This document shows positions 1-11,400 of a stretch of DNA of 64,000 bases, piece after piece. The stretch comes from Steromphala cineraria (lineage: Eukaryota; Mollusca; Gastropoda; Trochida; Trochidae): NCBI GenBank assembly GCA_916613615.1, contig OU744727.1, positions 15,136,093-15,200,092 on the forward strand. Reading direction: 5' to 3'. Position 1 is the stretch's first letter, and each line of letters starts with the position of its first letter. The notes beneath the pieces were generated by a model that was not told the origin of the DNA, made no database searches, and saw nothing but the letters and a program-made list of their open reading frames with translations. Made by a program: the position numbers and the translations under genes.

Positions 1-27
1 TGGTGCCGATAAATTTACAAAATGGCG
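1..27 (+). CDS. Gene A exon 1 (partial): end of VWD domain
   Basis: The exon ends ...GADKFTKWR with the donor gtaaga at 28. It is identical in protein to the end of the gene B VWD exon (52364-52545), where the upstream GLCG hallmark is visible. The exon ends with two bases of a split codon. It is cut by the window edge. Confidence 0.75.
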
Positions 28-3000
28 GTAAGATTCAAATACCTATAAGCTAAACATCATTATCATTTTGTGAATGTGGGTAATCAAATAACATTGCAGA
101 AATATTCTTGTTCGTTATTGCCTCGTTTCAGTATTGTATATCTGATCAATGGAGTTAATTATAGTAGTAATTTGAATACTTGATAAAATAAAATTTGTTA
201 TAGTTGTTCCCATCTGCAACATGGTTGCATGCATATTCACGATCATCGCGATGCACTTATGCACTATATAAAAGGATCTTGCATCCTACTAAAGTAATAT
301 TGCAAGTATATTTGCCTTTCAATTACCAAGTGACAGGACATTGTCATGTTAAAGGCATTAACGAATATTTAGGGGTATATGGGAATGACCTCTCTGTCCG
401 TCCGTTCGTTTCTCAAAAACCATAACGCTAGCTCTTTGAAACTTGTATTATAGAACAGTCAACATATGCAGGTGTCTTTTGGGGTTTTCGACTTTTTGTT
501 ACCAATAATTTTGGCCGTTTCCACGGAAATGTAACTAATAGATTTGTTTCATGAGCATAACTCAAGAGCTATTAGGCCTAGCTCATTGAAATTTGTTTTC
601 TGAAACAATCGTCATGTTTCAGGGCTGATCTTGACCTCTTCCATGATAACGATTTCCCTAAGTTCAAACGTTGGCAATCAACCTTTTATATCTGTGAGTG
701 CGACAGCGACGGAGGCGATCTCGTTTCAAGTGTTAACTGTTCTCGGACAAACCAAAAACTCTGCTCATTCGATAAAAGGTTCACACAACGCTCTCACAGA
801 GAATGTTTTATACAAACTGGAAGGCGGAAGAGATCAGTTCTTCACGCTAGAGTGGACAGATACAGACGTGATGTGGTAAGTGTTGGGCAACACCATGGTG
901 ACCTTCATTCCCTTCATGTTATTCCATACGAACCAAAACATGTGTTGACTAATTTATTCTCAGATCGGAGGGATGGAAAAACATTATTTTCTTATATGAT
1001 TTTTTTTCGATAGACTAAAAGTGAGGTACAGAGATGGACTACAGAGGAAACGACCATCTTCTGTGACGAATTCTTCAACAAATCAAAAGCAGCAACTCTC
1101 TGTGCAGATATACCAGGAATGGCGAGCATTCTTGATGAAAACAGACAGAATTGTGTCTTGGATATTTTGGTTTGTCAGCATTACATTACCGGAAGTTGCA
1201 ATAACTTGATTGAAAATGAAGTTTTGTGAATTGCTTATGTTAATGACATATGACAATGTTATTTCCCCCTTATTCGTAATATGAAGAATATGAGTGTTTC
1301 AATGATTTTCCTAGGGTGAAATATATTCTAAAATTCTAAATTTGCGATCCATATTGTTCTAGTTAACGGGAGGAACAACGTTTGCGATTCACGCCCTGGA
1401 ATCGGCGAAAAGTCTGTGTATGAACGAGGTAGAACAGAACTCTACTCTCCAGGAGGAGCCAGCGCCCGGTGCGCCTTCTATCCATGATTCACTGCTGGAA
1501 GTCACCTGTGAGAACGAGTGCTCTGGAAGAGGAACCTGTGTGAAAGGTATATGACTTAAGCTCTCCCGATTCCGAGTGATCGAAATACATATTGGTACGT
1601 AAGCGTGCTCAAAGGAGAAGGAAGACAGTCAAGAAGACAGTTTGTCTGTTGAATGTTTATTCTTCTTGTTCAGTATAAATGGGGGTTTAATTTAAAGAAA
1701 GGGTTCCTCAGTTTAAAGCCAACCTTTACCTTGACTTTAAAGTGCACATAACATATTGATAAACTATTCGATAGTTATGGTAATGGTTATTGATAATTTG
1801 TAGGAGCATGTGTCTGTGAGGAAGGGTTCGCATCCAGCGACTGTTCCCGAGACAAATCTGTTCCTCCTCGAGTGCTTGGAATGGACTGGGATGGGCACTG
1901 TGATGTAGCGACAGAAACATGCAACGAGACTGCACTCATTGGAGACTACTTTGACGAGTTTGGTCAAATAAGATGTCGATTGGTCCCTGTCACTGTAAGT
2001 GAAGTTAAAACTTAAAAGTTATAACTAACTTAGATACGTTTCGCGTATTTACCACAACCAGTGACTGCAGTATACAATTCATTTTCGAAAGCTTTCTTTT
2101 CAGCTATAACATTTGATCATTTATTGGCTGAACCTTATTTTGGTAGGGGTTTAGTATTATGTTTATTGTTATGCTTTTATCTGCACAGTAGGTGTCTGTA
2201 ATGTCCTAGAGATTAAACACATTTTACACTAATCTATCCTTTTAGATTAATTAATCATTCTTAACAAGATAAAAATATTCAATATTGTGTTTGAATGAAA
2301 CCCGACCATCGTTATCAATCGCATTTAAACTGTTTTAGATGTTCTCGGATGGTTCGCAAACCAAGGATCCTGCCAAAGACGCTGCGCCAATGGTTGAGAG
2401 TTTCTCTGAAGCCATTTGTACTATCCCCACCTCCAGACAGAAACGCTCAGCCACGCCCACCATGCCAACCGACTCAGTGGTTGCATCAGGCTACAAGATA
2501 TCCATAGCTAACTACGGTGATGTGTTCAGTGAGGAGAGCACCCTGGTCCTCTACAACTCCCAGTGTCAGGCCTGTAGCGTCAATGGACATCTTGTCACAT
2601 GTACTTTTACTGTGAGTAGCATGTTACATGTACTTATACTGTGAGTAGCATGTCCCATGTAGTTTCACTGTGAGTAGCATGTCCCATGTAGTTTCACTGT
2701 GAGTAGCATGTCCCATGTAGTTTCACTGTGAGTAGCATGTCCCATGTAGTTTCACTGTGAGTAGCATGTCCCATGTAGTTTCACTGTGAGTAACATGTCC
2801 CATGTAGTTTCACTTTATGTAGCATGTCACATGTAGTTTCACTGTGAGTAGCATGTCCCATGTAGTTTCACTTTATGTAGCATGTCACATGTAGTTTCAC
2901 TTTATGTAGCATGTCCCATGTAGTTTCACTTTATGTAGCATGTCCCATGTAGTTTCACGGTGAGTAACATGTCCCATGTAGTTTCACTTTATGTAGCATG

Positions 3001-6000
3001 TCCCATGTAGTTTCACGGTGAGTAGCATGCCACATGTAATATCACTGTGAGTAGCATGTCCCATGTAGTTTCACTGTGAGTAGCATGTCACATGTAGTTT
3101 CACTTTATGTAGCATGTCATATGTAGTTTCACTGTGAGTAGCATGTCCCATGTAGTTTCACTGTGAGTAGCATGTCCCATGTAGTTTCACTGTGAGTAGC
3201 ATGTCCCATGTAGTTTCACTTTATGTAGCATGTCACATGTAGTTTCACTTTATGTAGCATGTCACATGTAGTTTCACTTTACGTAGCATTTCACATGTAG
3301 TTTCACTGTACGTAGCATTTCACATGTACCTATCATTCCAACTTCTTAAATCAAAAAGACTGTAATGCTTTAATTTATTTTTTATATTCTAATATCACAG
3401 TATAGATCTTTATGAGGTCTTATATACAGGGGCCAAATGAACACTAGATCATCTATTATTGCAGGATATTACAATCAACGGGTGACATTTACGCCTGAAA
3501 TAGGGAAACTTACTGTCTTCTATGCTAACTAAGCTTAGCTATTAATTCCAAAGCAATATATGTCCACGTGAATGAGATAGGATAGGTGTTCCTCGGTCAA
3601 CGTGTATTGGGAGTTAATGACAATGAACGTTATAAATGTTGGTAATAATAATTTCGACATTTCAAATTTTTTAAATCTAAAATTTGTACATTTTTCTTAC
3701 CAAGGAACAAAGGTTTTTCAGGACCTGAGTGTATTCCGACAGACATAAAAATGAAGTATCATACCCTGTTTGAACTGCTATTCAATGCATACGACTATCG
3801 AAGCGATTTAAAGTAGCACTTTCACTTGTCCTCATCACATAGTGTTCAATCATAATTTTGAAGCTTCGTATGAAAAACATGAGAATAATATCTAACATTA
3901 GTTATAAGATTGTATAATAAGTTAATATTAAAATTGTACTCCGTAGATCTATTTTTAACAGAGCAAGTCGTGTATTGTTGGGAGCCAATGTGTCCAGCAC
4001 GGGGAGACCCATCCTGAGAACCCTTGCTTCACGTGTGATGCCTCCATGCCTGCCAGAACGTGGCTCAGAAAATCAGGTTTGTATCGTCCTTCAATTGATT
4101 ATTTTAGTCCAATTCCTTAAGGTAAGAGTAGTAGTAGTAGTAGTCTATTTGTTTAATTAAAGTGTCACACGCATCCTTACATTTTATATACAAAACATGG
4201 CACACATTATAAAACAATGCGTCGAGCCACAAACGGCTTATGAGACACTAAAAGAACATTTTACTGTTAATAAATACATGTTTTTTCAAATCAAATCAGA
4301 TCAATAACAACTCTCTTCTATTAAACATATTTAAATCGAAGAAGCTTTCATTCATTATAAAGGCAAATTTAAATCATAAAAAGCACCATTACGTTTAAAA
4401 GCAACTTCAAACAGAACAAAACGCAAATCATCATAAGATTACATCTCATTAAGAAATGGAATTCACCTTCAACCATATGTACATTTTTCATGCAATATTA
4501 ACAATGCCTTTGTAAAAGAGGAACCGGAGGCTTGGCATATCTCCCGATTTCAATAAAGATCCATCTTAATGTTACGTCAGATCAGTGATATTGACTGATA
4601 ATTCTCTACCATGGCCAGTATCAAACATAGGCTAGTCCCGATTACTCTACTAACAACATCTAAATAAGAGTCCTGCTTCACAGACGAGTCTTTGCAATGT
4701 TTTATCCCATTTCAATTAATACTCCTGGTAAATTTATCTCCATTTTGTTAAGATTAGATACAATTTACCCTTGTACTTGTTGGGAGTATTGCGTTGATTC
4801 TGATTTTAATATGCTGTGGTAGGAGTTGATCTACAGTTAACAGTACGAATCAACAAGTGTATAGAGTTTGGGTAATTCATTTACAATCAGAAAAAAAATT
4901 CATTTTTGCTATTGATTTGTAGAATTGCAGTCAACTTACGGCGGGGGTATGTGAGCTGTGTTCAATTTTGGCTTGTTGTGTTCCTAGAAGTTATGCAAGA
5001 CTTTCAACGTTTCAAGATACACACTTGTTCAGATTTTACTGTTGCTATGCTGCTAGGTGTGTTTTGTGCTGTCACAATGAACTCATAAAGTATGTGAACG
5101 ATTTTATTTTCATATTTTTGCTCCAACCAAGACGCTTCGTGTACATCTCAAGAGGACGAATTAAAACTGTGGATAATAGGAGCAGTACTAGGTGGGCTCC
5201 TATTGGCTGCTGCTGTGATTGGACTGACGTGCCTACTTGTGAAGAAAAGGTATGGGCCTTTCTGAACAGTCTAAATAATATAAACTCGTTTCACAAGAGA
5301 TTGTAATTGGCACTGAACATTCATTCACAGTAAGGAAGACAGGAGTTATTCTATGGATGAACAACTTCTTAATTTGGACAGTAGCGACGTTTCGGTATAG
5401 ATTCCAAACATATTTTCAAGCATATTGTGAAAAATGTAATTGTTACCTTATTCTGTTGTTACTATTATTGATTTCTCATCATACCAGAACCAAAAGACTT
5501 AAAAGCTGAAATCTTGTGGATAGACTCTGACTATAGCTAGTGAGGATTATAAATGGTAACTTTGGTAACCCTGTCACCCCTAAAAAGGACCACAGGGGTC
5601 ACGCCCTAAAAACCTATTTTTGACTTCTTCTCTACAACCAAAAGGTGTGGAAAGCTGAAATCTTGTAAATAGACTCCTTGATTAATGGGGATTATTGATT
5701 ATAACTTTGGTGACCTTGTGGCCTCTGTAAGGCCCGATGGGCTTATGGCATGACATGGCGTCCGTCCGTCCGTCTGTAAGCTTTGTGGAATTTCGACTTC
5801 TTCTCAAGAAAGCCTAGAAAGCTGAAACTTTGTGTGCAGACTCCTTGAGAAAGGTTAAAACTTTTTGTGCAGACTCCTTGACTAGTGAAGATTATAAATT
5901 GTAGCTTTGGTGGCTCTGTGGCTCCTGATGAGGGCCACAGGTGCCAAACCCTAAAAACGTATGTGGATCTTCTTCTGCAGAAGCATAAGACCTAGAAAGC

Positions 6001-6656
6001 TGAAACATTGTGTACAGACTCCTTGACTAGTGAAGATTAAAATACATAGGTTTGGTAACCCTTCGACCCCTAATAAGGGCCACAGGGGCCACACCCTTAA
6101 AATCTATTGTCATCTTCATCTCGGTCTCCAGAAGCTTTAGACCTAAAAAGCTGAAACCTTGTGTACAGACTCTTTGACTAGTGAGGATTAGAAATTGTAG
6201 CTTTGGTGGCCCTTTTGCCCCTAATGAAGGCCACAGGAACGCCCTTAAGATCTATTTTCATCTTCTTTTCCTGAAGTATAAGGCCTAGAAAACTGAAGCT
6301 TATTTTAGGATTGGTGACCCTGTGCCCCTGCAAAGGGGGAACCACATTGGCCACACTCTACAGCATAAGTCTGATAAGCTACAGAGCCAATTGCTCTATT
6401 TTTTTCTTTTATAATGTTACAAAAAGTCAAGAAAATAATTAGATTTTTTAATACAATGTTTTGCGGTATTGTTTCATCATATAGATTATTATATGTAAAA
6501 TGAACTTTGGAATATATGTAACAGCTTAACAGAAATTCAATTGATGTGATTCCTTTAACCAAACTTGACATGGTAAAACGATATTGTGCCCACTTGATTT
6601 GTACTTAATCTCACGATGTCTCGTTTGAATTTCAGCAAGTCGACGAAGGTAGCTGA
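1..6656 (+). CDS. Gene A: VWDE-like type I membrane protein, 3' part
   Basis: This entry spans eleven exons: 1-27, 623-875, 1014-1169, 1363-1546, 1804-1994, 2339-2611, 3962-4076, 4923-4946, 5132-5249, 5331-5394 and 6636-6656. Joined, they give 474 codons plus a stop with no in-frame stop, and all phases match. The visible part starts at the end of a VWD domain and runs through Cys-rich segments, an EGF-like module, one membrane helix and a short cytoplasmic tail. Family knowledge: VWDE proteins are secreted or membrane glycoproteins; some invertebrate relatives have been linked to regeneration or immune recognition. No function is shown here. The 5' part lies outside the window. Gene B on the opposite strand is its tail-to-tail paralogue. 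Confidence 0.8.
623..875 (+). CDS. Gene A exon 2: Cys-rich segment with furin-like site
   Basis: The acceptor is tttcag at 617-622 and the donor gtaagt starts at 876. Splice phase selects the frame reading ADLDLFHDNDFPKF...CECDSDGG..., which has five cysteines in the first two thirds and the basic motif GRRKRS, a consensus furin-type cleavage site (R-R-K-R). A different frame that is also open over most of this exon gives no Cys pattern and does not join in phase, so it is a shadow. It differs from gene B exon 50741-50993 at 13 of about 84 residues. Confidence 0.75.
1014..1169 (+). CDS. Gene A exon 3: VWD-flanking Cys segment
   Basis: The acceptor is tcgatag and the donor gtttgt. The exon reads TKSEVQRWTTEE...[16 protein letters not shown]...[11 protein letters not shown]. 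The NCVLDI segment is typical of the region after the VWD domain in VWDE proteins. Both ends are phase 0. It has the same length (156 nt) as gene B exon 45006-45161. Confidence 0.78.
1363..1546 (+). CDS. Gene A exon 4: linker and first half of EGF module
   Basis: The acceptor is gttctag and the donor gtatat. The protein starts [19 protein letters not shown] and ends [14 protein letters not shown], the first four cysteines of an EGF-like module completed by exon 5. It is 184 nt, as in gene B (44645-44828). Confidence 0.8.
1804..1994 (+). CDS. Gene A exon 5: second half of EGF module
   Basis: The acceptor is ttgtag and the donor gtaagt. It reads [16 protein letters not shown], completing the EGF-like Cys pattern, then [16 protein letters not shown]...[18 protein letters not shown]. 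The second part matches the post-EGF Cys segment of VWDE proteins. It is 191 nt, as in gene B (43758-43948). Confidence 0.8.
2339..2611 (+). CDS. Gene A exon 6: Cys-rich segment with second basic site
   Basis: The acceptor is tgttttag and the donor gtgagt at 2612. The exon encodes 91 codons from [13 protein letters not shown] to [13 protein letters not shown]. It contains SRQKRS, a second R-X-K-R furin-type motif, and a CxxC pair (CQAC). About 84 of 91 residues match gene B exon 43177-43449, so it is better conserved than exon 2. The methionine at its start is internal, not an initiator. The donor seeds the minisatellite that follows. Confidence 0.8.
2591..3328 (+). repeat. 29-bp minisatellite seeded by exon 6 splice donor
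   Basis: There are about 25 tandem units of 29 bp, close to catgtcccatgtagtttcac plus tgtgagtag. The first unit is the end of exon 6 itself plus its donor (acatgtacttttact|gtgagtagcatg), so exon and intron sequence were amplified together. Two unit types alternate: one keeps the donor-like gtgagta (about 15 units by eye), the other has tttatgtag. The array lies in the intron before exon 7. Confidence 0.9.
3962..4076 (+). CDS. Gene A exon 7: CxxC segment
   Basis: The acceptor is tttttaacag and the donor gtttgt. It reads [14 protein letters not shown]...[10 protein letters not shown]...TWLRKSG. The C-x5-C ... NPCFxC ... W pattern is typical of the membrane-proximal repeat of VWDE proteins. It is 115 nt and identical in length to gene B exon 41653-41767. 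Confidence 0.8.
4101..4102. other. Empty target site of the Helitron-like insertion seen in the right arm
   Basis: Here the intron reads gattA^TTTTag without interruption. The mirrored position in the right arm carries the element at 40336-41627. This defines the insertion as between A and T, with no target duplication. Confidence 0.8.
4923..4946 (+). CDS. Gene A exon 8: 24-nt microexon
   Basis: The exon lies between the acceptor tttgtag and the donor gtatgtg and encodes ELQSTYGG as a frame-keeping insert (phase 1 on both sides). The mirror exon in gene B (39441-39464) has the same length and splice sites, with one difference in the last bases (gcgggg versus gcggtg). Conservation of such a short exon in both paralogues supports it. 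Confidence 0.72.
5132..5249 (+). CDS. Gene A exon 9: transmembrane helix
   Basis: The acceptor is aaccaag and the donor gtatgg. After [12 protein letters not shown] comes a hydrophobic stretch [20 protein letters not shown] ending TCLLVKKR. The basic stop-transfer residues follow the helix, so the Cys-rich part is predicted extracellular and the C-terminus cytoplasmic (type I). The helix is unchanged in gene B (39138-39255). Confidence 0.85.
5331..5394 (+). CDS. Gene A exon 10: cytoplasmic tail (absent in gene B)
   Basis: The acceptor is cattcacag and the donor gtatag. It reads SKEDRSYSMDEQLLNLDSSD plus VS, a hydrophilic acidic tail. At 64 nt it is not a multiple of three, so including or skipping it changes the frame of the last exon. 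No counterpart was found at the mirrored place in gene B, where the homology stops just before this acceptor. Confidence 0.7.
5490..6340. repeat. Tandem ~165-190 bp repeat in last intron of gene A
   Basis: Five or six diverged units share the phrases aaagctgaaaccttgtgtac, agactccttgactagtgaag and gggccacaggggccac. One unit carries a short (cgtc)n run near 5759-5773. The mirrored block at about 38210-38990 has the same family in reverse orientation with a longer (gacg)n run. Nothing coding was seen. Confidence 0.75.
6636..6656 (+). CDS. Gene A exon 11: terminal exon, two possible frames
   Basis: The acceptor is gaatttcag. After exon 10 the frame gives QVDEGS and a TGA at 6654-6656. If exon 10 is skipped, or the alternative acceptor gcaag is used, the other frame stays open to the TGA at 6691-6693 and ends [11 protein letters not shown]. 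Both readings are preserved in gene B. The strong tttcag acceptor favours the short tail for this gene. Confidence 0.6.
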   Translation, partial: QVDEGS

Positions 6657-7015
6657 CACACCAAGAGGATCAGCCTTCCTGCATGTCAAGTGATCTTATA
6701 CAACTCAACTGTTCCTTTACTTACCATCTATGATACTATTTACACAATATCCATTTAACTTCAGTTATGTCACTTTGGAAAAGTGTTGTGACTAACACAA
6801 TATTCGTTTAACTATTCGCCGAACACCTTAATGATCTATTAGTTTTTTTAAATATATTATTGATTGATTGGCTTTGACGATTAATAGACAGCTCGTTTAA
6901 ACTGAATCTATTGGCAAAGTAGTATGCACATTTGGCTTGTTGTGATTTTGTATATTTATTGAAATTGATATAAGAGTGGTATATCCTTGATAAATATTTA
7001 CTCAGGTTTTGTGTG

Positions 7016-7021
7016 AATAAA
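7016..7021 (+). terminator. Candidate polyadenylation signal of gene A
   Basis: An AATAAA hexamer lies about 360 bp after the stop. It is conserved at the mirrored place for gene B (TTTATT at 37571-37576 on the + strand), which supports its use. Confidence 0.5.
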
Positions 7022-7079
7022 CGAATGACATTCATAAATTTATGATATCAAATTCATCGATTATATACATTTGTAAATT

Positions 7080-8480
7080 AAGCTGATTTATGTTACAAAA
7101 ATCATATATATATATATATATACATGTATATGTCTATTTGATAATAGTGATTTGTAGGATTTTGTGAGATATATTTTATAATTACGAGATTTGAATGACA
7201 ATTCTCCTTCCAACTACACAATTAAAAAATATGAACTTCTGATTTCTTCTTTTGTTTTTCCGTCTTATAATTCATTTCATACAGTGTAATGTTAAGTCTG
7301 ATTAAAACCGACCGCATCCACCTTTGACATCCCGACTGCATAAAGATCGAACCCCGATAGACACACTAATTCTATGCTGTCACCCTCGGATCATGGACGT
7401 TTTAGTCAGACTAAACATCACACAAAACGAAAGCTTCTTTAGAGTCATTGATGACAGTTGGTGAAGCTACATTCTGATTCTAATGACTTCCAAAAGTTGT
7501 CATATAAAAGTCGTGATGGCGTCAAACTAATGTTATCTTGAGGGCAGTTTAACGGTATAGGGACATCATTGGCGCCACCTTTAGTACACATGGACGTCAT
7601 GTTGATGTCGTTATAACGTATGAATGTATGTATGGTGATATCATACGATTACTTCAAGTTGACATAATACGATGAAGTCATGTTGAGATCATATGACGAG
7701 ATCACATTGACACCATATGATGACGTGATACCGACATATGTTGACGTTATTTTTAACATCCTAAGATGATCGTAAGCTGTAATACGCCAACATTCTTTAA
7801 TCCGCATTCATGTATAGTTTTGCAAATGATGATTTTGACTTGGCTATTGGAAATAAGTAACATATTTGAATGACGTCATAAAACAATAGCCAATGACATA
7901 TTGGCACAGAACTTTTAGTAGTAGGGGATAAATGTAAAAGTAAATTCCTAAAAATATAACATAGTATATCGCAAACGACACACTCTAATCAAAAGTTGAC
8001 ACAAAGAAAAACGTTGAAATATATGTTCAATGAAGATAGATAGATTTGAAAACTATATACATGTATACAAAATTGATACATGTAAAAACTGCTCCGACTC
8101 TAAAAATCCTCACAAGTTTAAGAAGTGTTTATTGTGCAAAGATCAAAGCCTTCTATTCCGTTCATTTCTAAAACAATCGATTTCAGTGTATATTCAATTT
8201 GTTATTTTTAACAAATTCTGGAATCTCACATTCTAAACGTTCAAAACACGCAAGTAGCAATAATAATAAAATGACAAATTTCAAGCCTGTGATAGGGTGT
8301 AAAGACTGCTCAACGGCTATACATTATAACGCTACAGGAATTGTAAATTCGAATTGAATAGAATATTGAATTTAGTAAAGTAAAGGTCATTTGGTCATTC
8401 AACTCGAATATCTGCACTAAAAACTTTCCTAAAAAACTTGTAAAATATGACATACTCATTCTCTTTTTATAAACATATCC
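7080..8480. other. Arm spacer: AT repeats and degenerate TGACGTCA-like block
   Basis: There is a short (ta)n run near 7109. At 7480-7770 a degenerate tandem pattern of gacgtcat/gatatcatatgacg words repeats every 15-25 bp; the mirror is at about 36790-37090. No gene was recognised. Confidence 0.5.
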
Positions 8481-11400
8481 TACGTGAAACATATATTCTT
8501 GAAACTACATCTTATTAAACACGTTTACACATTTTTCATAGGTTATTATGCACCGGGAACCATGGACAAAAAGCAAGTATCCACATTTAAAAACTACAGA
8601 AGAGAACCAAGGAAATACACAGTTTTACATCATACATCAACATCAGTCATTCGCAAATCTATCCTTTTAATCAATCAACTAGAGGAACCAAATGGCAAAC
8701 TATTTTTTCTTGATTCGATTGCTAACCATGTATATCGATGGAGCCAAAATCATAGGAAATCAAATATAACTGTAAAATGACACCTGTCAGTTTCTGTCTT
8801 TGATGTGCGTATGAGGTCAATCATATGAGAGAAAATAATTGAGATTAGTCAGAAAGGTCGCGTGACAGGTTAAACACAACAAGAGGTTTACTTTGTCATG
8901 GTTGATGTCCCTGAGGTTTTTTAGGTGGCGTTTTTGGGTTTAATTACCCCGCAACCTACTAATTTCTTCATTACATATGAGAAGAGAAGTCATGCATATG
9001 GCGCATGAAAACTGACACATCTATGTACATCCATTTTCACTCTTTCTGCAATGGTTCAGTCTTGTAACCTTTTAAGGGACTTTTTTACACCTAATTAGTT
9101 AATAGAACATCTGTAAAACGTGTTGCTATCTCAAATATGTTTTCAATAAACGTCGTAAAAGAAAAGCACCGGCACTGCACGGCTGTCGCTGACGATGTCA
9201 AAATATCTCAAATTGTTACTTTCAGAAATTGGCCACATAAGTCGTCATACAGGCTCATTATTGCTTTTTCCAAATATTGATTACGGCCCTCCCTGCAATA
9301 ACAGTCACTAATTTTTAACAGAACTTGTTCAGTCTCAATACAAGGTATTGTCATTTTAATTGCTTTTAATCGAAGAAATGTCTGGCAGTACGAATCCTTA
9401 TTTGCATCTGTTTATTCACTTCAAGTGAATCGATAGATCATTTGAAGTTGCTGACTAATTAATAGCACAAACATGTCCTAGCATGAGCAGATATTGAATG
9501 TTTAAGTAACTGACCTTGGGAGAATGTACTCAGGTTTTACCCTGCTATTGACTTAGACGTTTTTTTCCACTTCAAAGGAATATGTTAGAAATATAACGCT
9601 GTTTGTCTTCATTAATCATAGTTTTTTATTTACTATCCATGTATGATAAAATAAGGAAACATTGTCTTCGATGATATATAAAAAATATGTGCTAAACAAT
9701 TATTGTTCTATCAAAAGAGCACAGTTTTTTTAAAGATGACATTTCTTTTGTAATTTTTTATTTCATATTTTTCAGCATAACAATAATTAAAAAATAAAAT
9801 ATTGAGTGTAATAAAATGATTTCCGTCCTTACCATGCATGCACAACGAGGATATCTGGCGTAAAAAAACATTAAAGCAAAATGTGTTTCATTAAAGAGGT
9901 AAGTAAGATACCTTATGATAAAAGTGCATGAATGAATGTTGGCTTACGCATCGTCACATGTTGACTGTTTGACCTCCTAGCCATTTATTGCATTTCAAGA
10001 CTTGATTTCCTACACATGTTGTATGAAAGGAGAAGCAAAGCTTTCGAATGGTTATATCATAATAAGTACTGAGTGAAAAGAGAAGCTGTATGAGCATATT
10101 GATTTCGGAAATGTTTTTTCCAATTTCAGTCAAGATAAGACATGAACTTTTTGTGAGAAAACTGAAGAATTACAGAAAACGTCCTGTCAAGAAAGGGCAA
10201 AGATGACACTAAAATATCTCTTATCAAAACAGAGTAGAAAATTGAAGGGTAAAATGTTTCGCAAGTTGGTAAATTTGAAGTTCATGAGATGCGATGCATA
10301 CATGTAAGATATAGAAATGCTAGCTTATGAATTGTTCTATAGACGTACAGAGGTTGGCCTCTATCATTAAGCAGATCCTGCAATCACCATAAGTGAATCT
10401 TACAAGACATCAACGCACTTTGACTGTCTTATTGGGTTATAACGACTTATTAATCGGAAAGAAACCCATTGTAGATAGAATAGTTTTGGTACTCGAATTG
10501 ACATTGGCAATATCTTATTAGGTGATACTATATCAGCCACGTTCGCCAACATATCATGAATTACATGAAGGTGTACCACTCGGTACACCTTCATGTATAG
10601 ATACAAAAACAGTTTCTATTCAAGTAATGTTGGGTATGTTAACGAGGTGAGATTTCTGAAAGGAGTTGGCTCTTACAAGAGTAACAATAGAAGGGTTCAC
10701 CCTTTTACATCCGAAGAAATTATATGAAGAGTGCATGTTAAATTGTTATATTTGATACCGGTATAACATTTCCTGCAATTGTCCATAATCATGTTTGGAT
10801 TGAATCCAACGATAGTGAATGAATATATATATATATTTTTTGCTTTTTTTGCTCCCTACATATTATCTCGCTCCATGTTACAAATGTTGAGCACTGTCCC
10901 ATTTTGTTACAAAGCCAAATCACACAAAACCCTAGTGGTTTTTGTTTTTTGCTTATATACATAAATATATATGTTCCACATCAACCTCTGTTTTGGAAAA
11001 AAAAAATCACATGGTGAAACTGACCATACTTACTAAGTCTACAATTAGGTGACTAATGATTGTTGAGGTGAGGATCTTTTATCAGTATCATTGTCATTGT
11101 GAGGCAACAACAACACCTCCTTGATACAGATTTAGATTAAAAATGTATCTCAATGTTTTAAACAAAGAGTTGATATATAAACATTGGATAGAAAAGGCAT
11201 GTATTTATATATTTATGTGTAGCATCGAAAATATGAAGTTCCAATGTTAACTTATAATTCATAAATCAAGTAAATTAATGACAATCTCTAGATGTACACA
11301 AAGTTCTACAGAGATTTCAATATTTAATGAATCATTAGATATCCTGCTTTACAAATAATTATTATATTTTCGAAGAAACCTCCCATTTTCTTCATTACAT

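Noticed and set aside
631..879. Open frame MTSSMITISLSS... as the protein of gene A exon 2 (and its mirror 50737-50985)
   Set aside because: Splice phase from the preceding VWD exon and to the following exon requires another frame, which shows a Cys-rich VWDE-like pattern. Joining this frame would create a stop at the next junction.
7109..7125. CRISPR-like or regulatory meaning of (ta)n and 29-bp arrays
   Set aside because: The (ta)n run is a plain microsatellite. The 29-bp units are contiguous without spacers and derive from a splice junction in an animal genome.
8484..8780. 98-codon frame with MDKKQVSTFKNYRREPRKY and mirror at 35522-35710 as a gene
   Set aside because: Conservation is no better than in surrounding non-coding spacer, there is no domain, and splice context is missing.
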